Positions 13,805 through 26,712 of a DNA stretch of 64,000 nt are shown here, piece after piece (position 1 is the first letter of the stretch; each line of letters opens with the position of its first letter). The position numbers were made by a program, and so were the translations under genes. The notes below the pieces were generated by a model. That model had not been told where the DNA came from. It searched no databases and saw nothing but the letters and a program-made list of their open reading frames with translations. The stretch is from positions 2,604,001 to 2,668,000 of the forward strand of contig JH720293.1 of assembly GCA_000231825.2 (NCBI GenBank), read 5' to 3'. The stretch is from Tetrahymena elliotti 4EA (lineage: Eukaryota > Ciliophora > Oligohymenophorea > Hymenostomatida > Tetrahymenidae).

Positions 13805-13884
13805 ACGAATATCTTTTTAATATTTCTGCTTTTCTTCACCATAAATAAATAACAATACGCCAAAAAATATTAGCTAATTAATTG
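13805..13884. repeat. Direct repeat, copy 1
   Basis: About 80 nt, from ACGAATATC to CTAATTAATTG. It aligns with copy 2 (13972-14043) through shared blocks such as TTTTCTTCA-CATAAATA and CC-AAAAATATTA, with scattered substitutions and one gap of about 9 nt. It lies in the 3' spacer of two convergent genes, with no clear coding role. Confidence 0.6.
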
Positions 13885-13971
13885 TGAAAAATCTAGTAAA
13901 AACAATATTATTATAAATATTCTTAGAAGCTTATATATCAACCAGCTTCTCTATTCTTCAACTCATATACT

Positions 13972-14043
13972 ACGAATATTTTTGCTTTTCTTCATCATAA
14001 ATATGAATACATTACTCCTAAAAATATTAACTCATTAATTGCT
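13972..14043. repeat. Direct repeat, copy 2
   Basis: Shorter, diverged copy of the segment at 13805-13884, in the same orientation and about 167 nt downstream (start to start). Confidence 0.6.
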
Positions 14044-14648
14044 CAGAGTCCTTAAAAAAAATATTTTAAATTTGATTGAAAAATTTCTGATAAAATAGAT
14101 AATCAACATGTATTAAATTTTTTATTTGAGCAATACTTACAAACTATATAATTTTTTTCAAAAAATAAATCTGTTAAAAATATTAATTAAAAAATTTATT
14201 AAACCCACTAATTAAATATTTATTTGACAAAACAAATTTTTTAGAATATATAAACATAAAGTATAAAAAACCATTAAAAAATATATTTTTTAAACTTTTT
14301 ATGACATTATTGTTGTCAAATGTATATTCACTTAAAATAACAAGCACCAAAAGAATAAAATAATTATTTCAATACTAAAAATTATGAATAAATTTAAACT
14401 TTGTGATGAACTAATACTACATAAAGATAATCTATCACGTTGATTTGAAATATATAATTAAAAGAAACGAAAATATAATTTTGAAATACAATAGCATAAG
14501 TTTAAATTAAGTTAAAATATTTTTAAATCTTTAGTTATTATTTTTATTTTTAATAAAATTCAATAGTTATTATTATTATTTTATTGATATTTACAATATA
14601 ATTTTCAATTTAGAATTTACTTCTTCAACAAAATTATTCAGAAATTTT

Positions 14649-16260
14649 TCATTCCATATTCATTGTGCTATCAGGATTTATAATTACATTTTCTCCATCA
14701 ATTGCTTTAATAATTTCACCAGAAATTATGTGATGGTTACATTTTTTCACTAATTACTTCAATGCTTTCTTTTAAAGATCACTGAAATGGCCTATTAATA
14801 TTTTAATTTTTTTAGCTAAAACCTAAATTTATTTTAAAAATTTATTTACCTGAATATTATCCACAAAAGCTGAGGACCATCTAATGCCATAAAACTGGTA
14901 AGGCTTTACTTTCATTAACGAATTAAACTAAATATTCAACAACTCCATCAATAACTCTATTTGGAAGAGCATATTTCTTTTCTATTAAAGTTTTCATCAT
15001 AACACAAGTAGGACCATTGAATGGCATAGAGCAAAGTCTCAATAAACAAGCAGCAGAATGCATAACTGGTACTGTCATTTTAGATAATAAACTTGCAACA
15101 ATTTAAGCTTCTTTAAGTGTGGTTTAAGGATCCTTTATTTTATAAAATTAAATGTAAATTTTATTTATTTATTTTTTTTGTTTGCTATTCTATATTCTAA
15201 CAATAATATCACAAAAAAATAATAATTACAGTGATAAGAGGGAAAATAATGCCTTTGAACCAAGCAGCAGGTTTGTAAAGAGCTTTTTTTAAAGCATTGT
15301 AATAATGAGCATTTAACTTTTTATTCTTTTTAATATCGGCCTTCACAGCAGGATATATAATCTATTTATTAAGTTAAAGATTATTTAAGATTATTTTTTT
15401 ATAAATAATTGCTACCTTATTAAAGAAAACTTTAGCTCTGTGTCCATCCAAACTTGATGAAAAGAGTTTAACTGCAGCATAAAGAGCTTATGGAGTCCAG
15501 TCAGAGGGCTTTGTTAATTCTAAAACTTCTTCCCATTATTCCAAGCCAGGAATAATAACAAAGGCTCTTGCTAATTTACCACTTCTATAGTGAGACATTA
15601 ACTTTGCTATGCTTTTATATAAAATAAATAAAAATTAGAATTCTAATTAGATTTTCTAGATTTAAATTCAATCTTAAGTATAAATAATTGCTATTAGTTA
15701 CTCTTGATAAACTATCTTAACTTTAGGATTCTTTAACATATTTTCAGCATATTCTTTTTAAGTTTTTTCTTCAAGCTTAGTAGAGATATTTTATCCTATT
15801 TCATTGACTATGTTATCAAATAAATTATCATCTCCAAAGGCTGAACCTGCATTAGCTCCAATTGAAAACTGTTTCAAAATTTCTTCATCTTCAGCAGTAA
15901 TTTACATCTGAATTTAAATTAGAATAAAAAGATTAGAATAAAGGGTGATATAGAATAAAATGAACTTACAGTAGTGGGAACTACAAAGAATCCTTGGTTA
16001 TCAAATTCTTCAACCTATTCTTCAACTGCGTCTTTTATCTTTTGCTTCTTTTCATTAAGGTTTTTCTTTCTTTCTACCTTTTCCTTCTTTAATTCTGAAA
16101 TATTACTCAAAGGCTTTTAAATTCTAACTTTTCCACTTTCATCTTTTTTCATGAATTTAACTTTGGAATCTTTATTAATCTTCAAATTTGACTTAACTCC
16201 CTTCTTGGTTGAATGGTCAACCTTCTTCTTATTCAAATCTTTTTTAGAAACACCCACCAT
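14649..16260 (-). CDS. BYSL: Bystin (Enp1), 40S ribosome biogenesis factor
   Basis: Protein of 416 residues from six exons (minus strand, listed 5' to 3'): 16260-15970, 15907-15702, 15611-15416, 15361-15230, 15132-14850, 14791-14649. The exon lengths sum to an exact multiple of three. Family landmarks are AKLMSHYRSGKLARAF, the WTPQALYAAVKLFSS segment, KPAAWFKGIIFPLIT, EAQIVASLLSKMTVPVMHSA, and KKYALPNRVIDG followed by LPVLWHQMVL. The N-terminus is basic (Lys-rich), as is typical, and the length is close to the roughly 430-residue human protein. Bystin/Enp1 is a nucleolar factor needed for 18S rRNA processing and export of pre-40S particles. The ATG is the first codon of the conserved basic tail. 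Nothing suggests loss of function. Confidence 0.95.
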
Positions 16261-17411
16261 ATTATATTTTTGAATACTAATGAATTGATTGATTTGTTAT
16301 GTACTTTGTTAAACTATTATTTTTTTTTTTTCTACTTTAATAATTACTTGATTTTGTTTTAAGCTCAATCACAAACTCTACAAAATTACAAGATATATTT
16401 AATCAATTTGCTTATAATTACTATATACTAATTTTAACCAAATTAATTTCAATCTTGTTTTTTATCAAATTTCTTCAAAGAATTAATTTTTCAATTTTTT
16501 TATAGAATATAGCTGTTTAGAAAAATCTGCCATTAATTTCCTCATTATTATAAAAATTTGAATGTAATCTGACACTAATAAGATCAAAAACCATTCATCT
16601 TTCCTAATTAAATAATTTTACAATTTTATGTAAAGTTAATGTAGTGATAAAACAAAAACCATCTCTATTACATATTTAAATTTATTTTTCTAGCTACTTA
16701 AGGAGGGGGGAGCTTAAATGAGTTGAAAAATTAGAATAAAAATCTCTAGTGAGGAAAAGGTCAACTTTTTCAAATAATTTCAAATCTAAAATCCATTTTG
16801 TTTGATCAGCTCTATATTTGAAAAATAAGGATTTTTAAATTTGTAAAACTTTCATCCATTTTTCAATGAAACAAAAATAAAATAATTCTATTCATTGAAA
16901 AAAAATTAGATTTCTATCAATTTTTGAATGAAAAAAAATATTGTAACAACTAATGTTTATTTTTCATAAAAAATTTTTTTCAAAAATAAAAAAATTAAAA
17001 TATTGAAATTTTTTTTATCAAAAAATGTTTGGAAAAAATTATTTCCATAATTTATTTTCCCTTTCAAAAATGAATTGAAAAATATAGAAAATATGCATTC
17101 ATATTAAATCAAGAATTTTATTATTCTAGTTTTGTGAAATAATTAAATATTAAGTATATCACTGTTAAATCAAAATTATTTACAACTTACAATTTTATTA
17201 GATTATACATTTTTATCAGTCAATATTTTTTTTAAAATCTCTTTTTATAAAAAAGTGATATTTTGAAAAATCAAATGTTTTAAAAATTTGTAAAAAATAA
17301 GAGTCAAATTAGAAAGTAGATTCAACCCTTTTATCATCAAATAAAACAAATTTATATTTTTATAATATTTTACATTTATGTAAATAAAGAATAGTATTGT
17401 TTTAATATAGA
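16261..17411. other. Intergenic, about 1.15 kb
   Basis: Upstream region of bystin and downstream region of the small RING gene. It is extremely AT-rich with long T and A runs, plus one short purine-rich block (AAGGAGGGGGGAGC, near 16699-16712). No gene is seen. Confidence 0.6.
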
Positions 17412-17873
17412 TCATTTAAATGGTGAAGTGTTGCATATAGGACAATGAAATATATCTTTTGTAGAAAACCAATCTTAAATACAATAGCTATGAAATTCTT
17501 GATTACAAGTCTAACATTTAAAAATACTTAGCTTATTTTTTATCTCAACCAAGCATATTGGACATTCTAATTCTTCTGTATCAAATTTTCCATGTGTATA
17601 TTGCTTGTCTTCTTTTTTATTTTTTATATTTTATGTTTGGTATGCTTGGCCTTGTATCAAAGCATAATCATAATTTAATTATGAAGATTCGCAATTCTCT
17701 AAATAAGTTTAATTGCATTAACTTTCTTAGTTTTTCCTGGCTTTTTTGCCTAACTTTTTATTTTATTATCCTCGCTTTTACTTATTTGTGATTTTTTCAT
17801 GTTTCTTATGAGATTCATTGCTTTGATTATCTCCTGAAATTTCTGATTTTTATTGATTTCTTGTTTTAACCAT
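17412..17873 (-). CDS. Small RING-finger protein resembling the listerin RING
   Basis: Uninterrupted frame of 153 residues from ATG at 17873 to TGA at 17412. The N-terminal 100 residues are Lys/Gln/Asn-rich. The C-terminus is a compact zinc-binding module: ECPIC, then KCQTC, EFHSYC, DWF and HCPIC, ending SPFK. The spacing (C-x2-C, C-x2-C-x4-H-x2-C, C-x2-C) and the FHSxCIxxWF core match the listerin RING encoded 370 nt upstream on the same strand, suggesting a partial duplication. It is probably a ubiquitin E3 ligase or a RING decoy. The open frame extends upstream past the ATG to about 18044 without another good start, so an unseen 5' exon is possible. Function is inferred from the RING only. 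Confidence 0.7.
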
Positions 17874-18245
17874 TTACTTTTGTTAGCTTGAATTAATGTA
17901 ATTTTTTATATGAAATTGTTTAGTTTTATGAGTTATAGTGTAGGTCAGATGCCCCTTTTAATATGTGGAGATATATAGGATGTCTTTTTGTTATGTAAAA
18001 TTCTAGATTACAGAAAATTCAAAAGTAAAAAAATTCTTATTAAATCAAAAAATATTTAAATTTTAGTCTTTAATAAAATTAAATATTTAATGGAATTCAT
18101 AAAACATATAAAAATGTTCACAATTTACTTTGCAATTAATGAAGATTTATTTTGTATTAACTATTAATTTAAAAATTACATGCAATTTAATATTAAAATC
18201 ATTTTAAATAAAATTTATAAAAAATAAATTGATATTTCTTAGATT
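17874..18245. other. Spacer between listerin and the small RING gene
   Basis: Only about 370 nt. On the minus strand the RING gene's frame stays open up to roughly 18044, then hits TGA. This stretch could hold a 5' exon, the promoter, or decayed remains of a duplicated listerin 3' end. No clear listerin-like sequence is left outside the RING. Confidence 0.4.
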
Positions 18246-21200
18246 TCACAAAAATTGAGATTTGCAAAGAGGACATTCACTCTTATTAGAACTCTTAAAC
18301 CACTTGTGGATGCAAGAAGAGTGGAATTTCTTTTTGCAAGTTTTACAAGGTAATTTAGGTAATTCACCTGAAGTAGAATTAATAACATAGTAGCAAATAG
18401 CACATTCTTCAAGTCCTTCTAATTCTTTATCTAAATTATCTTTCCACATTAATAAGGCATTTTTAATAGTATTGTTCTAGTTAAATAGCAAAGATTTCAT
18501 CATTAGCATCCACTTATTAGTTTTTTGCTAGTTGACCTTCATACCTCTTTTAACTTCAGTCAAAATGTGTCTATTTTATATAAAAACAAATTTTTTAAAA
18601 AAAGGCGGAAATAAAAAATTTAGTTTCTAATAATTTTCATTTCTAATAAAAGTGATTACTTAATAGGATATTCTAAGGGTATCTTCAAATTTATTTCTAA
18701 CTTTTGATTTTCCTTCATGTATACTGCATTAATTTCTCTAGTCTTTTTGAGTACATAGATGTTAAATTCTTCAGATTGCCACTCTGTTGTAAAAAAATTA
18801 TATAAAGATCAACAATTTTAAAGCTAATGAATTAGTTACCTATCTAGCTTAACTCAATAGTTTCAACTTCTTTCAAGTAAAGAGCATTGCTAATGAAGCT
18901 CTTAATCAAATTTTCAGCAACCTTAATGAATCTCTTCTCTGCAGTATTCTCTAACCAGTTACGTAAAAAGAAGGGGAATTTAGATGAGAAAATGTACAAC
19001 GATTAGACTAAAAGTTAGAATAAGCTTTCATTGGATAAGAAGTCTGACCTATTTATTTATTTTTATTTTATGAATTTTTTAAATATTTTTTTAATGAAAA
19101 ATTATTTTAGATTATTTTTTTTTTGGAGAGAAAATAAAAACTTTATGTCTAGTAAGTTTAAAATTATATTTACCATTCTGGATTAACATTTTGGACTTCT
19201 TCAATGCTAAGTGTGTCTTTGTAAGAAGATTCAGGGATTTCCAAGAATTCAATCCACTAGAATAAAACAGTTAAAAAGTTCTTATAAATGAATTTATTTT
19301 CATCTAAATAAATTTTTAATGCTTTTTTGACAAGTTCATGATTTTCATCTGTTTCAGGCGAGTTTAACTTGTTTACAAAAGAAATCCAAGTAAGTAAATG
19401 ACCATACGTTTTAGGATCAATTATATCTTAGTTTTCGTTATCATCATCATCTTCTTCATCAGCATCTTTACCTTCTTTTTCTTCAAAAGGATTTAAGTAA
19501 TTGACATTTTCTGTTTCATCACTTTAAATTTTAGTACCAGTATTACTGCTATCTTGATTGGTTTTTTTCTCTTCTTTTTACTAATCACCTTCATCATCAC
19601 TAGAGATACCCTATTACTTCTTGATTTAGGCAATATGTTTTTATTTTTCTTCTTCTGTTAGGATGACATTAGTAACATCTAAATATTTTAAGAGATTTTC
19701 AACATTCATTTTTTGATCATAAATGTTTTGTAATAGCTTATCTTCGAAATCTTCATCTGAAGCTTGAAATTTTAATGCAAAATCAACCTTTGGTGAGAAA
19801 GCCTAGTAGAATTGCTTTAAGAGAATAAAACTACTCTTTTAAATAGAAGGATATCTACAATTGAGCAACTCGTAGGACAAATTTTCATCAAAATATTCAT
19901 TTAGAATAGTGACGAATCTACTAATAGTTTCTGCAAATTCAATAATAACAATATCATTAGATTCATCAACTATTAAGTTGCTATCAATATTGTTGCTTGA
20001 GCTTTAGTCTTATTCAAATTCATTTAGTTTAATTAAACAAGTATCCATGATGTTTTGAATAACAAATTCTTTGAAATCTGAACTGAATCCTTCAATGATG
20101 TTGACTATTTTACGCAAAAATACTAAAAGAGAAATTAAAGCATTAGAACTTAGTTTTCTAGGCTTTGCGTTATATTCGATTGATTTACGGAAATGATTTT
20201 CAATACCAATAAGGCTAGCTGAAAATGGGTCAATACCTACTTTTTCTATAACAACATTAATGAAAGTGAAAAAGACACTTGTGTAGTAGTTTTGATAGTT
20301 GTTATAGGAATCAAATTTCTCAAAATTGTTTAGCATATATTCAGTAAGTTAAATTTGTTATCCTTCAGTTGTATAGAAATCATTGTAGAATGAAGCCATT
20401 AAAATATCTAAAGAAATTAATGAAGATAGCTTGTGACTATCTGTAAGTTCTTAAGAATTCATTCTACAAACTTCACTCACCTTTTTACGCAATATATCCT
20501 CGATGCTTCCAGAATCTTTATCGAGTTGTTCTTTGAATAAAGGTAATAAATTTTTGATTAAAATACCCTCACGAACCATTAAATCAATATTTTGCAACTC
20601 AAATAACTAATCTAATTTAGCCTTAACAATATCATTGAATATCTACTATTGCTTATGAGTTTCAATTCCATCAATCATAATTTGTTTTAAGCATGCCTTT
20701 AAGGAGTTACCATATATTAAACTCTTTTCAATAGCAAGCTTCATCATGTAATTTAAGAATGAAAGAGCTATTTCAAACTCCTCTTCAATTTGCTTTTAAA
20801 TTTATATATGTGATGAATAATTGGATTTGAATTTAATAATTTTACATTGTGAATGAGAGGCTTGATAAAGTTATTGGCTAAGTCCTTGAAATACTTTTTA
20901 TGTTAGATAGAATTTAAGATGGCAAAAACTTATTAACTGCTAATAAGATTTGAAATCAACCAAAATCCATTTTAAGAAACAAACAATTTCTTAATGTAAG
21001 CATTGAAGTCTATGGAAACAGATATTTATTCAAAGAGTGCTTCTAATAATTTCCAATTTCTTTGTTCAAAAATAATATTTTAGAAGTATTATGGCTCAAG
21101 AATAATAGATGTAAGTTGTTGGATTTCCTCTTTTTTCTTATGAATTTTCAAGAAATTCAAGGTTTCAACAATCAACTTAAGAAGGGTTTCAAATTTGGTT

Positions 21201-24200
21201 GACTTTTTCTCAATAAAAATGACATTTAATTCCTTTTTAATGATAAATGTAGCATTTTCAATAACTTTAGATGATGCAGATTGATCATTGATTAAGTGTT
21301 TTAATATTTTAAATGCTTATTGAACACGAGATTTAAGTTTCTTTTCAAAGCAAAAGTATATGAACTTAAAGAAGTCGTTAAAGAACTGTAAATGATCAAA
21401 ACCTTGATCTATGACTTTTGGAAGATCTTTATATATCTGAATGCAAAACAAGTAATTAAGCTCAAGTTCATCAATAACTCTACTTGTATTCTTTTCTTAA
21501 ATTTCTCCATTAAAGATTTATTCTCTCTTTTTGGAAATATTTGATTAAATTTAATTAATCAGCTTAATCTTATTGTCTCTATCTAAGTAGTTTTTAAAAA
21601 TGACTACTAATAAAGGTAAACTAACACCTAAGTATCTATCCATTTTTCCAAAAATATGAGATAATATTCCAAAAGCAAGACTCTAGTATTCTTAATTCTT
21701 TTGTAAGCGAGTACAGATGATCAATCTATTTTTTTGGGATTAAGCAGATTCTAAAGTACTAAGATTTCTTAATATTAATACATCATCTTGATATTTTTAA
21801 ATAATAATTAAATATTCTTAAATAATAATATGAATAAATTAGGTACCTATGGGTTTAATTTTGTTAAGTTGTGTACAGAATTAGGAGAAATAAGTAGAAT
21901 TAGTTTCAGGGAGAGCAAAATGTAATATGAATTATAAGTGAAGAAGAGCTTTGGGATCTACTTGATTCAACATTTTAATATGATTCTAGATGTCTTTTAA
22001 GATTTACTAAAAGGAGCTATATTAAGGATGTTCTTCATCTAAAGATTCAGACCAAGAATAGTAAATTTAAGAAATAAAAGTGGTGAACTTTTCAAGTGAT
22101 GTAGGATTTGTGATTGTCTTGATGTTCTAAATAATTGATTAAACAGAAAAGTTAATAGTTTCAAGAGAAGCAATTGTTTGCTAAGCAACTAAATTAGAGA
22201 AAATTCCTAATTAAATTGGAGATTCTTTTTATTCTTCAATTTGTTCTTATTCTTGCTTTTTTTGTTGCTTTTATTAACCAGAGTTGAAGAGATTGGCATA
22301 GAGTTTGTATTGAGTACAAATAGGAAGAATCTTTTCAATATGAGAATCATTCATAAGTGGTTGAATTTAACCTTTGAGATCATTAAGGAGATCTTCATGC
22401 ATTTTTTGAACTGCAGAATCTAATTTGCTAAATAAGACACTATTTTTATTAACTAAGTTAGCAATACTTTATAATATGAGAATGTAATTATTGTATTTTG
22501 TCGAGTCTTTCTTAGCTGTTTTATTGAACATTGAAGAAAATTCATAAACAAATTCATCAAAGAGATCAGTATCATTTGAATTAGTAGACTCTGTGTTAAA
22601 ATTGTTAAGCAATTAACCTAAAGAATTAGAAATTTGCTTGTATGGATTCATAATGTTATCGGCGATATTTTATTCAAGATAGAGATTTAGGATATTGCAA
22701 ATTAAATCTCTAATCAAGTTACGAGCTTGCTTTTATACATTTTTAAGAGCTTTTACTTCTTCTTTTTCTAAAACAACTGAAATTCTTTTAAGGACTATGA
22801 AATAAATACATTCGAAATAAGATTAAATAAGCTAATCTCCAAAAAATTTGATTTCATCATGAGTAAATCCTGCGAGAATAGACTCAAAAAATTTTTTGAT
22901 GAAAGCAAATCTTTCTTTAATATATTCCTCTGCATTAAATTTGTTTTATTGTTAAGTGCTTTCTTTGTTTAAAATACTTGGAAAAGCTGCCATGGGAAGT
23001 TTACTTAAAAAGACAATAATATTCTAGTAAAATTGTTTTCCAATACCAGAAGCAGCTTTTTTAAGAACTTCAAGTGATTTAACTTCAATCATTTTAAGAT
23101 CACATTTAGCTATTATTGCAACCGGAGCTTTATCTAAAACTGTAAGAAGACATCCTTTCCACAAGGAATATTGTATTTATCTTTCTTTATCATCAATAAG
23201 AGGCATAATATTTTTAGCAATTATTTCGATGTTTTGATCTAAAACTTCTTATGAGATTGTATTCATTAAAACTTAAAGAACTTCAATAACTGCTGCACGC
23301 ACTTTTATTCTCTTTTTAGAAAGCAATTCAATGAGGATACTCTTTCTTCCTTATGGAAATAATTCCTCTTCCAATTATTTAATAAAAACATTAGGATCTT
23401 TGCTATCCTTATTAAGCTAGATTGCTCTTGCAATTGAATTAAGAGAAGAAACAACTAGTCTATCATATATTTCTAAAGATTCATGCTCACTTAAATTATT
23501 ATTTTCACTTTCAATCTACTTTTAAGTTATGCTTAAATAATATTTCAAGTTTAATATGTATTTCTCCATACAAACGCTAAATGCTTGAATCTATTTTTCT
23601 TTAGGGAACATCTATTTTTAAAATAAAATTATTAAAATTTTAAATCATCCTTAAAGCTATTTTAATTCTTTTAACACTTCATTATTTTTAAATTCATATT
23701 ACTAAAAGTATAATCCATTGTAAAATAAAAATAATAACCTTGTCAAAAGCTTAATTAGCTATTGAGGAGACATCAGAAGAAGGATCATTCATTTATATGA
23801 ACCAGTAAGGAAAGAGTTCCTTAAACTAGGCTTGCAAACATTTACGATTTTTAGAAATAATAATAATTAAAACATTATTGCTTTCTTCAAAAACTTTTCT
23901 ATCGTATTCTGAATTGACGAACTGCTTGTACAAATATGTCCATGTAGATATAAATTGCTCAAAAAACTCTTCGGGTTATTTCTAAAGAAGATCCTTGAGG
24001 GTGTTTAAAGCTTTTAACTTGGTAATTTAACTTTTTTTATTCATTTGATTAAGGCATTGCTATATTTCAGGATCATAAGAATGCTGCTAAAATACTTGCT
24101 TGTCTTCTGTTTTTTCTAAAAACTTCTTAACTTAGTCAGAGTTTTCAGCTTTGTTTGCTAAAAACATAGCTGATAATTGAGAGAACATGTTAACATTTTC

Positions 24201-24299
24201 ATTGACATGAGTCAACAAACCTGTGCTTTAGCCTTGTTTGGAAAGAGCAGACTTATCTTTTCCTCCTTTTTTCTTTTACTTTAATTCTACTGCGTCCAT
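18246..24299 (-). CDS. LTN1: Listerin (Ltn1), ribosome quality-control E3 ligase
   Basis: Protein of 1847 residues from seven exons (5' to 3'): 24299-23739, 23611-21847, 21786-20846, 20792-19174, 19048-18840, 18783-18660, 18570-18246; the total length is an exact multiple of three. Most of the protein is helical HEAT/ARM-like repeat, with an acidic Glu/Asp-rich insert around residues 1500-1570. The end carries the RWD-like segment (INLKIPLEYPIK) and a C-terminal RING at about 1797-1844: CAIC, LPCKTCKKKFHSSCIHKWF, SSNKSECPLC. The FHSxC-xxKWFxSSNKxxCPLC signature and the length (human about 1770) identify listerin. It ubiquitinates nascent chains stuck on 60S subunits. Intron 1 uses an atypical GTTATT donor. 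A GTAATA donor 36 nt further on would add 12 hydrophobic residues in frame. Confidence 0.95.
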
Positions 24300-26712
24300 T
24301 TTAACACGTTTTGTTGCTAATTTTCTTTTAGAATTATTTTTAATCTAAGATATATATGTTATAATATATTCTTTTAACTATTAATCCAATACTTAATTCC
24401 TAATAAACTAAATTAAATAAATAATATCTTTTTAATACTGTATATTATCCTATAAATATGTTTATGATAATTCTTCTAATAAATGGCTACCTTCATAATC
24501 CACATATTTTATTTGAAGAATTAATTATACAAGCCTAAAGTGGCGACTTATTTTCTACTTCTTAAACTAATTACATTTATAACCCATTCTTTCTAATCGA
24601 AATTAGAATAATCAAGTGTTTTAATTGTAAAAAGGTTAAAATATTTTTTTTCAAGCAATTTTATTTTATTGATCCATTATTCAAAGATAAAAAAGATAAA
24701 TACACAACTTTTGAATTTATTGATTTAGATTACTTATTTTTCTTTATGATAAAAATATTTTCAAATTAATTAATTTAAATTTCTAAACCTACATCAAAAC
24801 TTGATTTAAATTAATCCAAATTAATAGATTCGAAACTATCGTAAAAAATTTGAATAAATATCTAAATTAATTAACATCTAATTATTAATTATTGATGAGA
24901 GTTTTCATTAAATTTTAAAAAAATTAATTCCATTTTTTTTATTGAAATTTGTAATCAAATTAAAATTTTTATGATGCTATTTTACTTATTTCATAGCCAA
25001 AACAAACTTAAGATTGTTCTTTTTTAGTAATTTTATTTAAAAATAAATTATTTGTTCAATTATTTTTTTTTGTAAATGATATTCAATTTAATAAATTATT
25101 ATTCAAAAGTCCTTTTTTATAATATTTTGAGGTAATAGTAACTTGAGTTAACTAAAAAAATATGAAATAAAAGCATTTAAATTGATATTTTGTTTATTAA
25201 AATCTGTAACTTAATTTTTAGATTATTTTTATGGGGTATTTCCCTTCCTTTAAATTCTTAAGATTATTTTAGCAATTTTTATTGTCATTTTCAATTCAAT
25301 AAATTATTAATCAAATACCAATTTTTACAATTTTTTGAGTTAATTTGGAAAATTTGATTAGATAAGCAATATCTATCAATTTAAAGCATTTTAGCTGGTA
25401 TGAATTTTTTTATTTCTCTAGAATTATAAAAAACTCAATTAGAAAAGTAATTCTTATTTTCAAAATTTTCCTAACTCTTCTTTTTTATTAAATTTTTGTT
25501 GAAATGATTTTAAATATCAAAAAAGATAGTGAAAAATGCTTAGATATCAATAAATTGAAAAGGAATAGTCTAAATAAAAGAAGTTTATTTGAACTTGATT
25601 GTACTTACATTTTTGAATAATTAATCTTCTGATTATTAACAATTTTGATTTTTTTTTTTTACATGATCATTAAATAAGTCTCTAATTTAATATATTAATT
25701 ATTTTATTTATATCTTTCTTAGATAATGGGTTACTGTTTACACATGTAGATTTTTATGTCCATCATATCTGTAGGGTTGTTTAGTAAAAAAATATGTACA
25801 ATTATTACCATGAGAAGCAAAATAAATCTACATAAGCATAGTCATATTTTTTTTATTTTCAAAAGTATGAATATATAGTATTGCCATTTATCAAAATTTG
25901 TTCCTTAAATACTTTAAAGACTCTTTTAATTTTTGGTGCCGCTTGAAAACCAAAGTTTGAAATACAATATTTACTTAATTTTGGTGGTTTTAGATTAATC
26001 AAATAAGATTGCTTTATAGCCTTTGTTAAAGTATGAATAATTAAATTAATATTCAAACTATTTATTTTTTCTGATATGAAAAAATTTAAAATTGTTTTTA
26101 AAAAATATCTTTTTATTAAAAAATATAACTAATTACAAAGTATATGTCATTTTACTAATTATGAATTTGTGAGATATTTGCCATTTTAAAGTAATTTATA
26201 TTTTTTAATTGTATGATTGTTCCTTACTTTTTTGTTATTTGTAATCATTAATTATAATTTTAAATTTGGAATATTTATTAGATGAATATGATGAATTCCA
26301 ATTGCCATGTAAGTGTACCCTTCTCAAAATAAACACTATTATTGAAAAATAGTATGGTTTTTGCTTAATTTGTTTTTAGAAGATCATTTCAATCCACAAA
26401 GATCTAAAATCTCAACCAATACTAGATTGGTTTATGAAAATTTTTCATTATTATAATCAAGAATTAATTAATTAAATTTTGATTGAATTTTTCTGGTGCA
26501 TAGCAAGTCCCTAAATTAATTAATACATACAAATTTTACAAATTATAACAAAAAAGATAATTAAAGATAAATATAATATACATACAGGTCAATAGCTTTA
26601 AAATCATATTACACATTCCTAGCTCTAAAAAATCAAAATACTCAATCAATAACTCAAAGGTCACTAATCTTAAAAATATAATTATATCACTAAGAAAGAA
26701 ATACTATTGTAT
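24300..26712. other. Intergenic, about 2.4 kb
   Basis: Upstream region shared by two divergently oriented genes. It is very AT-rich, except for a higher-complexity patch at 25720-26060 described separately. No intact gene is recognised. Confidence 0.5.
25859..26056 (-). pseudogene. Possible gene remnant (uncertain)
   Basis: Minus-strand frame of about 65 codons with protein-like composition (PPKLSKYCISNFGFQAAPK) and no ATG at its start, ending in TGA at 25859. After that stop the same frame continues with KYDYAYVDLFCFSW before drifting into AT-rich sequence. The latter string vaguely recalls the Y-x-W-[VI]-D-[IL]-F-C motif in some protist ankyrin or HET-like proteins, but this is weak. It may be an exon of an unrecognised gene, a decayed gene, or chance, since frames of this length arise often when only TGA stops. 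Confidence 0.25.

Larger units (their letters stand above)
13679..14648. other. Intergenic between convergent genes, with a diverged direct repeat
   Basis: Spacer of nearly 1 kb between the 3' ends of the phosducin-like gene (+) and bystin (-). The first half carries two related segments described separately; the rest is AT-rich with no gene seen. Confidence 0.6.

Noticed and set aside
17558..17791. Plus-strand hydrophobic frame of 77 codons
   Set aside because: It lies antisense to the small RING gene; Phe/Leu richness comes from reading T-rich complement of Lys/Asn codons.
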